Of a DNA stretch of 64,000 bases, positions 7,941-15,693 are shown one piece after another. The notes beneath the pieces are model-generated. The model was not told where the DNA came from, did not search any database, and saw only the letters and a program-made list of their open reading frames with translations. The DNA comes from Moraxellaceae bacterium. GTDB taxonomy: Bacteria; Pseudomonadota; Gammaproteobacteria; Pseudomonadales; Moraxellaceae. The DNA lies in assembly GCA_030646295.1 (NCBI GenBank), contig JAUSND010000019.1, positions 62,001-126,000 on the forward strand, in the 5' to 3' direction. The position numbers were made by a program, and so were the translations under genes. Each line of letters begins with the position of its first letter. Within the stretch, counting starts at the first letter, position 1.

Positions 7941-8395
7941 TCCGGGTGCAGACCGCGACCTTTGATGCTGGCGTCGAGCTGAATGCCCTGCATGCCGCCA
8001 ATCAGGGCGTGGGGGCGGTGGTGGGCTTTGTCGGTTATGTGCGCGACTACAACGACGGTGCCGAGGTGGCAGGCATGTTTCTGGAGCACTATCCGGGCAT
8101 GACGGAAAGTGCGCTTGGCAAGATCGTGGAAGAAGCAGGGCAGCGCTGGCCCTTGCTGAATGCAACTGTCATTCATCGCGTGGGCGAGCTGGCACCGGGT
8201 GAACCGATTGTGTTTGTCGGCATTGCCAGTGCGCACCGGCAGGCTGCCTTTGATGCCTGCAGTTTCATCATGGATTATCTGAAAACACGCGCGCCGTTCT
8301 GGAAGCGCGAAGCAACGCCGCAGGGCGAGCGCTGGGTGGATGAGCGCGAGGGTGATCACTCGGCGGCCGCGCGCTGGAAGCATGATCCGTCCTGA
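7937..8395 (+). CDS. moaE: molybdopterin synthase catalytic subunit MoaE
   Basis: MoaE with thiocarboxylated MoaD inserts two sulfurs into cPMP. The 152-residue protein has the conserved [14 protein letters not shown] near the N-terminus, [16 protein letters not shown] in the middle and [19 protein letters not shown] near the C-terminus, including the lysines used in catalysis. It is translationally coupled to moaC. Its small-subunit partner MoaD is not encoded anywhere in this window. Confidence 0.95.
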   Translation: MIRVQTATFDAGVELNALHAANQGVGAVVGFVGYVRDYNDGAEVAGMFLEHYPGMTESALGKIVEEAGQRWPLLNATVIHRVGELAPGEPIVFVGIASAHRQAAFDACSFIMDYLKTRAPFWKREATPQGERWVDEREGDHSAAARWKHDPS

Positions 8396-8416
8396 CGTGT
8401 TCCTGCATGTCGGGTA

Positions 8417-8800
8417 TCAGGTGTTTGTGTTGCTTGCGTGGTTCTCCTCCAGCATTGCACGGATTTCATCAAACAGCAGGTCTGCATCCTCCGGACGACA
8501 ATCCGCGCCATAACGTTTTCTCAAGCCGTAGTCATTCAGCGTCAGATGAATATCCGCCGTGACGCCCTGCTGTGACAGACAGCTTTTGGTGCAATGCAGC
8601 GGGCAGCCATCCAGTGCGATGATGCGCCGGCCGGACTGTGCCTTTTTCACCAGGGCCGGAACATTTCCGCCGACGCCGGCAATACAGCTCATCTCCGCCA
8701 GCTTGGCACGGTCCAGTCGCAATGCCAGCGTGTTGGCCAACTGGGCCACATTGGAGCAGCCGGAGCAGGAATACACCAGTGGGGGCAGGGAAGTGCTCAT
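8417..8800 (-). CDS. DGC-domain putative zinc-binding protein
   Basis: This 127-residue cysteine-rich protein resembles the DGC family, named for the motif seen here in IIALDGCPLHCTKSC. An N-terminal YSCSGCSNVAQLAN segment adds further likely metal ligands, and another Cys lies at about residue 39. Function is unknown; such proteins are often found near anaerobic metabolism genes. The ATG at 8800 overlaps the stop of a small upstream ORF (ATGA), and both lie behind an FNR-type box, pointing to low-oxygen expression. It sits on the opposite strand inside the moa/moe cluster. Confidence 0.75.
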   Translation of the reverse strand: MSTSLPPLVYSCSGCSNVAQLANTLALRLDRAKLAEMSCIAGVGGNVPALVKKAQSGRRIIALDGCPLHCTKSCLSQQGVTADIHLTLNDYGLRKRYGADCRPEDADLLFDEIRAMLEENHASNTNT

Positions 8801-8964
8801 GGATGTGTACCGTGTTGCTGTGCCATTGCGGGGGTGCCGCCCAGCCTGTTAGCCCAGGCGTGAAGCAGGGTATAGTTCTGGTTCACGTGCTGGAGCCGGT
8901 AACGGACATCGGGGCCGTCCAGCAGCAGTGCTGCGAACATTGGCGAGGGTTCCGGATGACGCAT
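8797..8964 (-). CDS. small protein coupled to the DGC protein
   Basis: A 55-residue ORF begins at the ATG at 8964 with AAAGG about 10 bases upstream. Its TGA overlaps the ATG of the DGC-protein gene, the usual sign of translational coupling. The sequence (starting MRHPEPSPMFAALLL) has no membrane segment, signal or motif I recognise. An FNR-type box 58-71 bases upstream would drive it. It may be a real small protein or a leader ORF for its neighbour. Confidence 0.5.
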   Translation of the reverse strand: MRHPEPSPMFAALLLDGPDVRYRLQHVNQNYTLLHAWANRLGGTPAMAQQHGTHP

Positions 8965-9021
8965 GGCGATATACCTTTGAACGGGATGCGCTGATGGTGT
9001 TCCTCCCGTTTTCTTTCGCAC

Positions 9022-9035
9022 TTGACGCGCATCAA
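9022..9035. promoter_or_regulatory. FNR/Dnr-type box TTGAC-GCGC-ATCAA
   Basis: This differs by one base from the consensus TTGAT-N4-ATCAA. Its centre is 32 bases upstream of a weak -10 (CACCAT, 8994-8999) on the minus strand. That is the class II spacing for driving the small ORF and the DGC gene. Rightward use for moaB is possible but has a poorer -10. Confidence 0.65.
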
Positions 9036-9194
9036 TTCTGGCCTATCCCTTCGGGAGTAGCGCAGGCGTCCACAAGGGGTATTTATCTGGCTGGCAGGTA
9101 GTGGCAGTGTGGTCGGCATGAAGAAGGGTTAGTTGCCCCCGGACATTGCCCCACAGATTGCACCGCCGGTGGCAGCAAGACAGGAGAAGTTTTC

Positions 9195-9782
9195 ATGAGC
9201 AGTGCCGTTCGCGAGTTTGTTCCATTGAGAATTGCCGTACTGACGGTTAGCGATACCCGTGGTTTTGCCGAGGATTCTTCGGGGCAGTTGCTGGTTGACA
9301 GTTTGACGGAGGCTGGCCATGTGCTGGCTGATCGTGCGCTGGTGCGCGATGACATCTACCAGATTCGTGGTGTGGTTTCGCAATGGATTGCGGATGCAAA
9401 TGTGCAGGTGGTGCTGATTACCGGCGGCACGGGCTTCACCACGCGCGACAGCACACCGGAAGCCGTCCTGCCGCTGTTTGACAAGGAAGTGCACGGGTTT
9501 GGCGAGTTGTTCCGGCAGATTTCCTACGAAGAGATTGGCACCTCCACCATGCAAAGCCGTGCGCTTGCAGGCCTGGCCAATTTCACGCTGGTGTGCTGTG
9601 TGCCGGGATCGACCAATGCCTGCCGTACGGCGTGGACGCGCATGATTGCCAGTCAGCTGGATGCACGCCAGCGCCCGTGCAATTTTGTCGGTCTGTTGCA
9701 GCAGAAAAAAGTGGAGCCGGCCGGCGTGCGGCGGCTGGACAATTGCGGCACGCGTGAGGGCTCGCCTGAGGGGGCCGCATGA
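9195..9782 (+). CDS. moaB: molybdenum cofactor biosynthesis protein MoaB (MPT adenylyltransferase family)
   Basis: The MoaB/MogA fold binds molybdopterin and, in MogA-type enzymes, adenylates it before metal insertion. The 195-residue protein shows the family motifs LTVSDTRG (residues about 16-23), LITGGTGFTTRDSTPEA and LANFTLVCCVPGSTNAC. The roughly 30-residue C-terminal tail is not part of the core domain. It overlaps moeA by ATGA, consistent with joint action in the metal-insertion step. Confidence 0.9.
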   Translation: MSSAVREFVPLRIAVLTVSDTRGFAEDSSGQLLVDSLTEAGHVLADRALVRDDIYQIRGVVSQWIADANVQVVLITGGTGFTTRDSTPEAVLPLFDKEVHGFGELFRQISYEEIGTSTMQSRALAGLANFTLVCCVPGSTNACRTAWTRMIASQLDARQRPCNFVGLLQQKKVEPAGVRRLDNCGTREGSPEGAA

Positions 9783-11014
9783 GCGCCGGTTGTGGTTGCG
9801 AGCGCGGTAATCTGGCAACGCTGGATGAAGTGCTCGGACACCTGCGCAAAGAGGCGCTGAGCCTGCCGGGTGTGGATGCGATTCGCCTGCCGCTGCGGCA
9901 GGCGCGGGGAATGGTGCTGGTCGAGTCGGTCAGCTCCACTATTCAGGTGCCGCCGGCAGACAACAGCGCGATGGATGGGTATGCCTTGCGCGCAGCAGAT
10001 GCCGCACAGGGTGCCGTGCTGGAAGTGAGCCAGCGCATTCCGGCAGGTGCGGCACCGCAACCGCTGACGCCAGGCACTTGCGCACGCATCTTTACCGGGG
10101 CTGAAATTCCGCCCGGTGCAGATGCGGTAGTGATGCAGGAAGACACCGAAACATTGCCCGACAACCGTGTCCGGTTACCAGCCGCCAAGGCGGGTGAAAA
10201 TTTGCGCCGCGCGGGTCAGGACATTGCGGTGGGGACGCAGCTGTTTGCGGCAGGGCGGCGTTTGCAGGCAGCGGATATCGGGTTGCTGGCATCCATTGGC
10301 GTGGCTAGCGTGCTGGTGGCACGACGACTGCGGGTGGCGGTGCTGTCGAGCGGTGATGAGCTGGTGCAGCCGGGGGAGCCGCTGGCTGCCGGTCAGCTCT
10401 ACAACAGTAATCAGTACACCATTGTCAGTACGCTCGAAGAAATGGGATTTGACGTTCATGACGCCGGCACGTTGCCGGATGATCTGGTGGCGACGCGGTT
10501 GCGCCTGACCGAGCTGGCCACGACGGCCGATGTGATTGTCAGCAGTGGTGGCGTCTCTGTCGGGGAAGAGGATCACCTCAAGGCGGCGGTCGAGGCCGAG
10601 GGCCGGCTGGTGCTCTGGAAGCTTGGGATCAAGCCGGGCAAGCCGCTGGCATTTGGTTATGTAAACGAGACCCCTTTTATCGGCCTGCCGGGTAATCCGG
10701 TGGCGGTCTGGGTGACCTTGCTGGTGGCGGCCCTGCCGTGGCTGCGCTGGCGCCAGGGTGAGAGCTATGTGCCGCCGGTGCCGAATCCGGTGCCATGTGC
10801 ATTCACGCGCAAGGCGGGCAAGCGGCGTGAGTATCTGCGTGTGCAACGACAACAGGTGCCGGAGGGTGTGCGACTGGTGGCTTATCCCAACCAGAGTTCC
10901 GGCGTGCTGAGTTCCGTGTGCTGGTCGGATGGTCTGGCCTGGCAAGAGCCCGGGCAATCGGTGGCGGAAGGAGAGGCATTGCCTTTCATCAGCTATGCCG
11001 ACTGGCTGGCCTGA
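9779..11014 (+). CDS. moeA: molybdopterin molybdenumtransferase MoeA
   Basis: MoeA inserts molybdate into adenylylated molybdopterin. At 411 residues it is of normal length. Conserved blocks include PPADNSAMDGYAL, FTGAEIPPGADAVVMQEDT, VIVSSGGVSVGEEDHLK and FIGLPGNPVAVWVT. The unusual N-terminus has two extra Cys (SAGCGCERGN). It is coupled to moaB by ATGA and is followed 42 bases later by carbonic anhydrase, which may be co-transcribed. Confidence 0.95.
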   Translation: MSAGCGCERGNLATLDEVLGHLRKEALSLPGVDAIRLPLRQARGMVLVESVSSTIQVPPADNSAMDGYALRAADAAQGAVLEVSQRIPAGAAPQPLTPGTCARIFTGAEIPPGADAVVMQEDTETLPDNRVRLPAAKAGENLRRAGQDIAVGTQLFAAGRRLQAADIGLLASIGVASVLVARRLRVAVLSSGDELVQPGEPLAAGQLYNSNQYTIVSTLEEMGFDVHDAGTLPDDLVATRLRLTELATTADVIVSSGGVSVGEEDHLKAAVEAEGRLVLWKLGIKPGKPLAFGYVNETPFIGLPGNPVAVWVTLLVAALPWLRWRQGESYVPPVPNPVPCAFTRKAGKRREYLRVQRQQVPEGVRLVAYPNQSSGVLSSVCWSDGLAWQEPGQSVAEGEALPFISYADWLA

Positions 11015-11056
11015 TGGCTGCTGTATTTCTCCGGGACATTTGCTGTGGGTAGGGTT

Positions 11057-11701
11057 ATGCAAATCAGGGGTCTGCTCGATAACAACAAGTTGTGGTCAAC
11101 CCGCATGCAGGCGCGTGACCCCGGCTTTTTCAAGCGTCTGGCGGCACAACAACAGCCGGAGTTTCTCTGGATCGGTTGCTCTGACAGTCGTGTGCCGGCC
11201 AATGATATTGTCGGACTGATGCCCGGCGAACTGTTTGTGCATCGCAATGTTGCCAACATGGTGGTCGCCACGGACATGAATTTCCTGTCGGTGCTGCAGT
11301 ACGCGGTGGATGTGCTGAAAGTGAAACAGGTGATTGTCTGCGGTCATCATGGTTGTGGCGGCGTGCGTGCGGCGCTCGGGCACCAGGAGCTGGGTCTGAT
11401 TGATAACTGGCTGCGTGCCATCAAGGCACTTTATCACCAGAACATGGCCTTGCTGGAAGAGCTGGAGGGTGAAGAACGGGTCAACATGCTGTGCGAGCTG
11501 AATGTGAAGCGGCAGGTGCGCAATGTCTGTCATACCACGATTGTGCAGAACGCCTGGATGCGCGGGCAGGAACTTGCCGTACATGGCTGGATTTACGGCC
11601 TGGAAGACGGACTGATCAAGGATCTGGAAACCAGCATTGATAATCCGCAGCAACTGGATGAGACCTTTCTGTACGACTCGGGGCTGTGGCCAGGCGAATA
11701 G
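11057..11701 (+). CDS. can: beta-class carbonic anhydrase
   Basis: This zinc enzyme interconverts CO2 and bicarbonate in the cytoplasm. From the ATG at 11057 it has 214 residues. The zinc ligands are in CSDSRVP (Cys41, Asp43) and CGHHGCGGV (His97, Cys100), with FVHRNVANMV between. The similarity to E. coli Can (DPGFF-x-x-LA ... FLWIGCSDSRVP) is clear. A GTG at 11045 would add four residues. It is convergent with narL, with only 21 bases between them. Confidence 0.93.
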   Translation: MQIRGLLDNNKLWSTRMQARDPGFFKRLAAQQQPEFLWIGCSDSRVPANDIVGLMPGELFVHRNVANMVVATDMNFLSVLQYAVDVLKVKQVIVCGHHGCGGVRAALGHQELGLIDNWLRAIKALYHQNMALLEELEGEERVNMLCELNVKRQVRNVCHTTIVQNAWMRGQELAVHGWIYGLEDGLIKDLETSIDNPQQLDETFLYDSGLWPGE

Positions 11702-11722
11702 CCGGTATTTGCGCAGATCGGG

Positions 11723-12364
11723 TCAGCCCTTCATGTGCGCGAGCGCCCATACGGCGGCTTCGACCCGTGAGCGCAGGCCGAGTTTGTGCAAAAGATTTTT
11801 TACATGCACTTTCACTGTGCCTTCAGTAATGCCGAGTTTCTGTGCAATCACCTTGTTGCTGCTACCGGTGGCAATGCTTTTCAGTACCTGGCGCTCGCGG
11901 TCGGTCAGCTCGAACTCGGCGGTGGAAGCCGGCGCACGCAGGGCCTGTGCGAGAACGCGCGTCAGGGCCGGGCTCACCACAATCACGCCATTCAGCGCAT
12001 CCCGTATCTGCACGATGAGCAGGTCAGGGTCCATGTCCTTGAGCAGATAGCCATCTGCGCCATGTCGCATGGCGTCGCGGACTTCATTTTCTGCATCTGA
12101 CACAGTAAAAATAAGTATCGTGCCGCGATAGCCGTTCTGGCGCAGGCGCTTGAGCGTTTCTATGCCGTTCAGTTGCGGCATGTTGTTGTCGAGCAGGATC
12201 AGGTCCGGCTGCAGTTCAGGCACGCACACCAATGCTTCTTCGCCGTTGCTGGCCTCACCGATTACGTTGAAGTCATCCTGCAGTTCCAGCAGCTGACGCA
12301 TGCCCCGTCGCATCAGGGGATGGTCGTCAACAAGAAGGATGGAGTGTTTTACCGATTCGCTCAT
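11723..12364 (-). CDS. narL: nitrate/nitrite response regulator NarL
   Basis: NarL receives phosphate from NarX and regulates anaerobic respiratory genes. The 213-residue protein has a receiver domain with phosphoacceptor Asp59 (LILLDNNMP) and acidic pair DD in LVDDHP. The C-terminal LuxR-type helix-turn-helix is LTDRERQVLKSIATG ... GTVKVHVKNLLHKLG. It overlaps narX by ATGA. NarL-type heptamers lie in the narX-narK1 intergenic region. Confidence 0.94.
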   Translation of the reverse strand: MSESVKHSILLVDDHPLMRRGMRQLLELQDDFNVIGEASNGEEALVCVPELQPDLILLDNNMPQLNGIETLKRLRQNGYRGTILIFTVSDAENEVRDAMRHGADGYLLKDMDPDLLIVQIRDALNGVIVVSPALTRVLAQALRAPASTAEFELTDRERQVLKSIATGSSNKVIAQKLGITEGTVKVHVKNLLHKLGLRSRVEAAVWALAHMKG

Positions 12365-14169
12365 GAAATGTTTTCTCCGGCGTGACTGACCAGAAACTCC
12401 GGGCGGAACTGCAGGACAACCCGGGTGCCTCGTGGCGAGCGTGGTTCGATACGGATGTTGCCGTGCAGGCTGCGTGTGCGCTCTTCCATTATGCCAAGGC
12501 CGTGATGCTGGCGCGTATCAAAATCGGAAGAGATGCCGCAACCATCGTCCTCGATGTGCAGTTCGATCTGCTCGCCATGCTGAAGCAGGTGCACGTTAAC
12601 CTGCTGGGCATGGGCGTGCCTTGCGCAGTTGGACAGGGCTTCACGGGCAATCTGCAGCAAGTGGATTTGTTCGCTGGCAGAAAGGTTTACCGCCAGTGGT
12701 TCGGATTGCAGCAGTACCTGGAAGCCGCCGCGCTCGGAGAATTCTCTTACCGTGTCATCCAGCGCCTGATCCAGCCCGCCATCATGTATTTTCAGGCGGA
12801 ACGTGGTGAGCAGCTCGCGCAGCTGGCGGTAGGCATTATTAAGCCCCTCGCGAAGTTCGTCACTGACGGAGAGCAGTTTTTCGGCACTTTCGCCGCGTTG
12901 TATCAGGGTATGCAGGCGCGTTACCTGCAGCTTCATGTAGGTCAGTGCCTGGGCCAGTGAGTCGTGCAGTTCGCGGGCAATGATGGTGCGCTCATCCAGC
13001 AGCAACAGCCGGTGATCCTGCTCGCGCTGGCGCTCCAGTGACAGTGCCGTGCCGACCAGATCGGCCAGTGCCTGGATCATGCCGGCTTCCCAGCCTGCGG
13101 CAGGGCGACCATCAGTGAAGTGAGCCCGCAATTCGCCCAGCTGGTTTCCCTGGTTACTGACCGGAAAGCTTTCGAGGTTGTGCTGGTGCAGACGCTCGCA
13201 GCCGGCACAGTCGTTGCGCGAACAGATTTCCCTGGACTCGCTGCCATGCAGTGCCAGCCGTGGCTCGGCGGGCTTCTCCGGATTGTTGCTGAGGCACAGC
13301 GTCAGGCGCAGGCCGGGCAGCAGCGTCTGGAAGCGGTCAATCAGCTGGTCAAGCTGTTCGGCGCTGGCCTGACTGGTCGCCAGGTTGCGGCTGCTGTTGT
13401 AGAGCAGTTCCAGGGTGTCGTTGGCGCGGGCGAGGCTCTCGGTTTTTTGTGCTACCCGGCTTTCTAGCGTGCGATGCGACTCCTCGATGGCATCAGCCAT
13501 GGAATTGAAGCTGAGCGCCATCTGTCCCAGTTCGTCTTCGGAACGATAACTGACGCGTGCCGAGAGGTCACCGGAACGGAAGCGCTCCGCCACACTGCCC
13601 AGCTCTTCCAGTGGAGCAATAACGCTGTTCTGCAGTTCGTACATGCCGATGACCAGGATGATCATGGTAATGAACAGTGCGGTGCCCTGAATACCCTGCT
13701 GCCATATCTGCTTGCGCTCGCTATGGTGTTGCAGCTGCAGGACAAACTGGTCCAGCTGCATGACGAAGCCGTCAGCGCGGCTGAGAAACGACGAATAATT
13801 GCCGGTGTGCAGTGCAGGCTTGAGCTCTGATTGCCAGCGGGACTTCAGGCTTTCGTATGCCTGGTTGAGTTTGGCGTCCTGATTGCCCTCCAGAACACGA
13901 GTGAGCTCGTTGCTGTAGAGCCGGCGTTCCAGTTCGTCACCCAGCGCGTTGATGCGCTCTGGTGCAACGCGAGCCTCCATCGCCCAGCTGGTCTGGTAGG
14001 TCTTCATGCGCAGGGAGCCGGCAGTGTTGATGGCCGATGCATCGTCCTCGCTGAACCAGGCAATCAATCCGGCACTCAATGAGCTGGCGAGTGCGAGGAT
14101 GGCGATAAGGATAACGGCAAGGCCGGCGCGTGCCGGCAGCGAGCTGCGCATCCATTGCCCGAGTTTCAT
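12361..14169 (-). CDS. narX: nitrate/nitrite sensor histidine kinase NarX
   Basis: This 602-residue inner-membrane sensor has TM1 at about 14-38, then the nitrate-binding P box at about 47-59 (INTAGSLRMKTYQ). A periplasmic helical domain leads to TM2 at about 160-178 and a HAMP at about 180-232. A central module carries the Cys cluster typical of NarX/NarQ (Cys316, 321, 324). The HisKA_3-type box is ARELHDSLAQAL with His402, and a C-terminal ATPase domain contains DDGCGIS. It is divergent from narK1 and precedes narL. Confidence 0.94.
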   Translation of the reverse strand: MKLGQWMRSSLPARAGLAVILIAILALASSLSAGLIAWFSEDDASAINTAGSLRMKTYQTSWAMEARVAPERINALGDELERRLYSNELTRVLEGNQDAKLNQAYESLKSRWQSELKPALHTGNYSSFLSRADGFVMQLDQFVLQLQHHSERKQIWQQGIQGTALFITMIILVIGMYELQNSVIAPLEELGSVAERFRSGDLSARVSYRSEDELGQMALSFNSMADAIEESHRTLESRVAQKTESLARANDTLELLYNSSRNLATSQASAEQLDQLIDRFQTLLPGLRLTLCLSNNPEKPAEPRLALHGSESREICSRNDCAGCERLHQHNLESFPVSNQGNQLGELRAHFTDGRPAAGWEAGMIQALADLVGTALSLERQREQDHRLLLLDERTIIARELHDSLAQALTYMKLQVTRLHTLIQRGESAEKLLSVSDELREGLNNAYRQLRELLTTFRLKIHDGGLDQALDDTVREFSERGGFQVLLQSEPLAVNLSASEQIHLLQIAREALSNCARHAHAQQVNVHLLQHGEQIELHIEDDGCGISSDFDTRQHHGLGIMEERTRSLHGNIRIEPRSPRGTRVVLQFRPEFLVSHAGENIS

Positions 14170-14186
14170 GGTGCCAACCTCATGAC

Positions 14187-14214
14187 TACCCCCAAATAGT
14201 TGGGTAAGGGGGTA
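14187..14214. promoter_or_regulatory. cluster of NarL-type heptamers near narX
   Basis: Three heptamer-like units related to TACYYMT lie just upstream of the narX start: TACCCCC (14187-14193, plus strand), TACCCAA (14200-14206, minus) and TACCCCC (14208-14214, minus). They suggest autoregulation of narXL or a contribution to narK1 control. Confidence 0.4.
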
Positions 14215-14281
14215 AGCATAATCCCCAACCGGACGCTTTTATCAACGCATTGTTATTTAAGGAGAAAAAATAATCAGCCGC

Positions 14282-14297
14282 TACTCCTTTGGAGGTA
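14282..14297. promoter_or_regulatory. NarL/NarP 7-2-7 site TACTCCT-TT-GGAGGTA
   Basis: This is a 7-2-7 palindrome matching TACYYMT-N2-AKRRGTA with one mismatch. Its centre is about 94 bases upstream of the predicted narK1 transcription start. The position is like the distal NarL sites of the E. coli narG and narK promoters. Confidence 0.65.
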
Positions 14298-14335
14298 GTG
14301 GCAAGGATTTTGTGACTGACCAGGGTCGGTATCTT

Positions 14336-14376
14336 TTGATACAGGTCAAGGTTCAATGCCGGTATTCGCCTAGTGT
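14336..14376 (+). promoter_or_regulatory. class II FNR/Dnr-type promoter of narK1K2GHJI
   Basis: The box TTGAT-ACAG-GTCAA (14336-14349) matches the FNR consensus at 9 of 10 positions. A -10 TAGTGT at 14371-14376 is centred 31 bases downstream. This predicts transcription from about 14384 and a short leader before narK1. Confidence 0.7.
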
Positions 14377-14407
14377 TCGCTCAATGGTATTTGATGAGGA
14401 GCCGGAA

Positions 14408-15673
14408 ATGACAAGTCACAAGGTTCAACAGGGGCTGGTGCTGGGGATGAGTACCCTGGCATTCACCGTCTGTTTCATGGTCTGGATGATGTTCGCCATC
14501 CTCGGGGTGCCCATCAAGGATTTGCTGCAACTGAACGAGACCCAGTTCGGCCTGCTGGTGGCGACACCGGTACTGACCGGTTCGCTGATCCGCTTGCCGC
14601 TTGGCATGCTGACCGACAAGTTTGGCGGCCGCATCGTGTTCTTTGTTCTGATGCTGGTGTGTGTGCTGCCCATCTACTTTATCAGCCACGCCACCCTGTA
14701 CTGGCATTTCCTGGTGCTCGGCCTGTTCGTGGGCATGGCGGGTGGATCTTTCTCGGTCGGCATCGCCTATGTGGCCAAGTGGTTCGACAAGAAGAACCAG
14801 GGCTTTGCCATGGGCATCTTCGGCGCCGGTAATGCCGGTGCTGCCGTCACCAAGTTTGTGGCTCCCGCCATTATTGCTGCATCAAGCTGGCAGATGGTGC
14901 CCAAGGTTTACTCGGCCATCATGTTCATTACGGCGGTGCTGTTCTGGTTTTTCACCAGCGAGGAGAAAAGCCATCGCGTATCGACATCCGTGACGATGGC
15001 GCAGCAGTTGCAGGCACTCAGGGATCCGGCCGTGTGGCGTTACTGCCAGTACTATTCGATCGTGTTTGGCGGCTATGTCGCACTGTCGCTGTGGATGACC
15101 AAGTACTACGTCAATGAATACGGTTTCAGTCTGCAGACAGCGGCATTCCTGGCGGCTGCGTTTTCCTTGCCGGGTGGCGTGCTGCGCGCCATCGGTGGCT
15201 GGATGTCTGACAAGTGGGGCGCACAGTCAGTGACATGGTGGGTGATGTGGGTCAGCTGGATCTGCCTGTTCATCCTGTCCTATCCGCAGACCGATTTCAC
15301 CATTGCCACGGTTACCGGTCCGCAGACATTCCACATCGGCCTCAATGCCTACGTCTTTACTGCACTGCTGTTCGTCATGGGTGTGGCGTTTGCCTTCGGC
15401 AAGGCATCGGTCTTCAAGTACATCTCGGACGAGTATCCGGAAAACATGGGTGTGGTGTCCGGCATTGTCGGTCTTGCCGGCGGCCTTGGCGGCTTCGTGC
15501 TGCCCATCATGTTTGGCGCCCTGGTGGATATTACCGGCATTCGTTCATCGGCATTCATGCTGCTGTATGGCGTGGTGTGGGTATCCCTCATCTGGATGTA
15601 CCTGAGTGAGGTCAGAAAAATTCCGATGATGGGCAAGGGCTCGGCGAGTCCCCTGTCTTCATCCAGTAACTGA
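14408..15673 (+). CDS. narK: nitrate transporter NarK1 (MFS)
   Basis: This 421-residue major facilitator protein with about 12 hydrophobic segments belongs to the NarK1 type, thought to be nitrate/proton symporters. Family features are LPLGMLTDKFGGR in the first half and a glycine-rich nitrate signature GIFGAGNAGAAVTKF. The ATG at 14408 has GAGGAG six bases upstream; an earlier in-frame start at 14312 lies before the promoter and is rejected. It is the first gene of the nar operon, 20 bases before narK2. Confidence 0.92.
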   Translation: MTSHKVQQGLVLGMSTLAFTVCFMVWMMFAILGVPIKDLLQLNETQFGLLVATPVLTGSLIRLPLGMLTDKFGGRIVFFVLMLVCVLPIYFISHATLYWHFLVLGLFVGMAGGSFSVGIAYVAKWFDKKNQGFAMGIFGAGNAGAAVTKFVAPAIIAASSWQMVPKVYSAIMFITAVLFWFFTSEEKSHRVSTSVTMAQQLQALRDPAVWRYCQYYSIVFGGYVALSLWMTKYYVNEYGFSLQTAAFLAAAFSLPGGVLRAIGGWMSDKWGAQSVTWWVMWVSWICLFILSYPQTDFTIATVTGPQTFHIGLNAYVFTALLFVMGVAFAFGKASVFKYISDEYPENMGVVSGIVGLAGGLGGFVLPIMFGALVDITGIRSSAFMLLYGVVWVSLIWMYLSEVRKIPMMGKGSASPLSSSSN

Positions 15674-15693
15674 TTTATTTACGGAGAAATACC

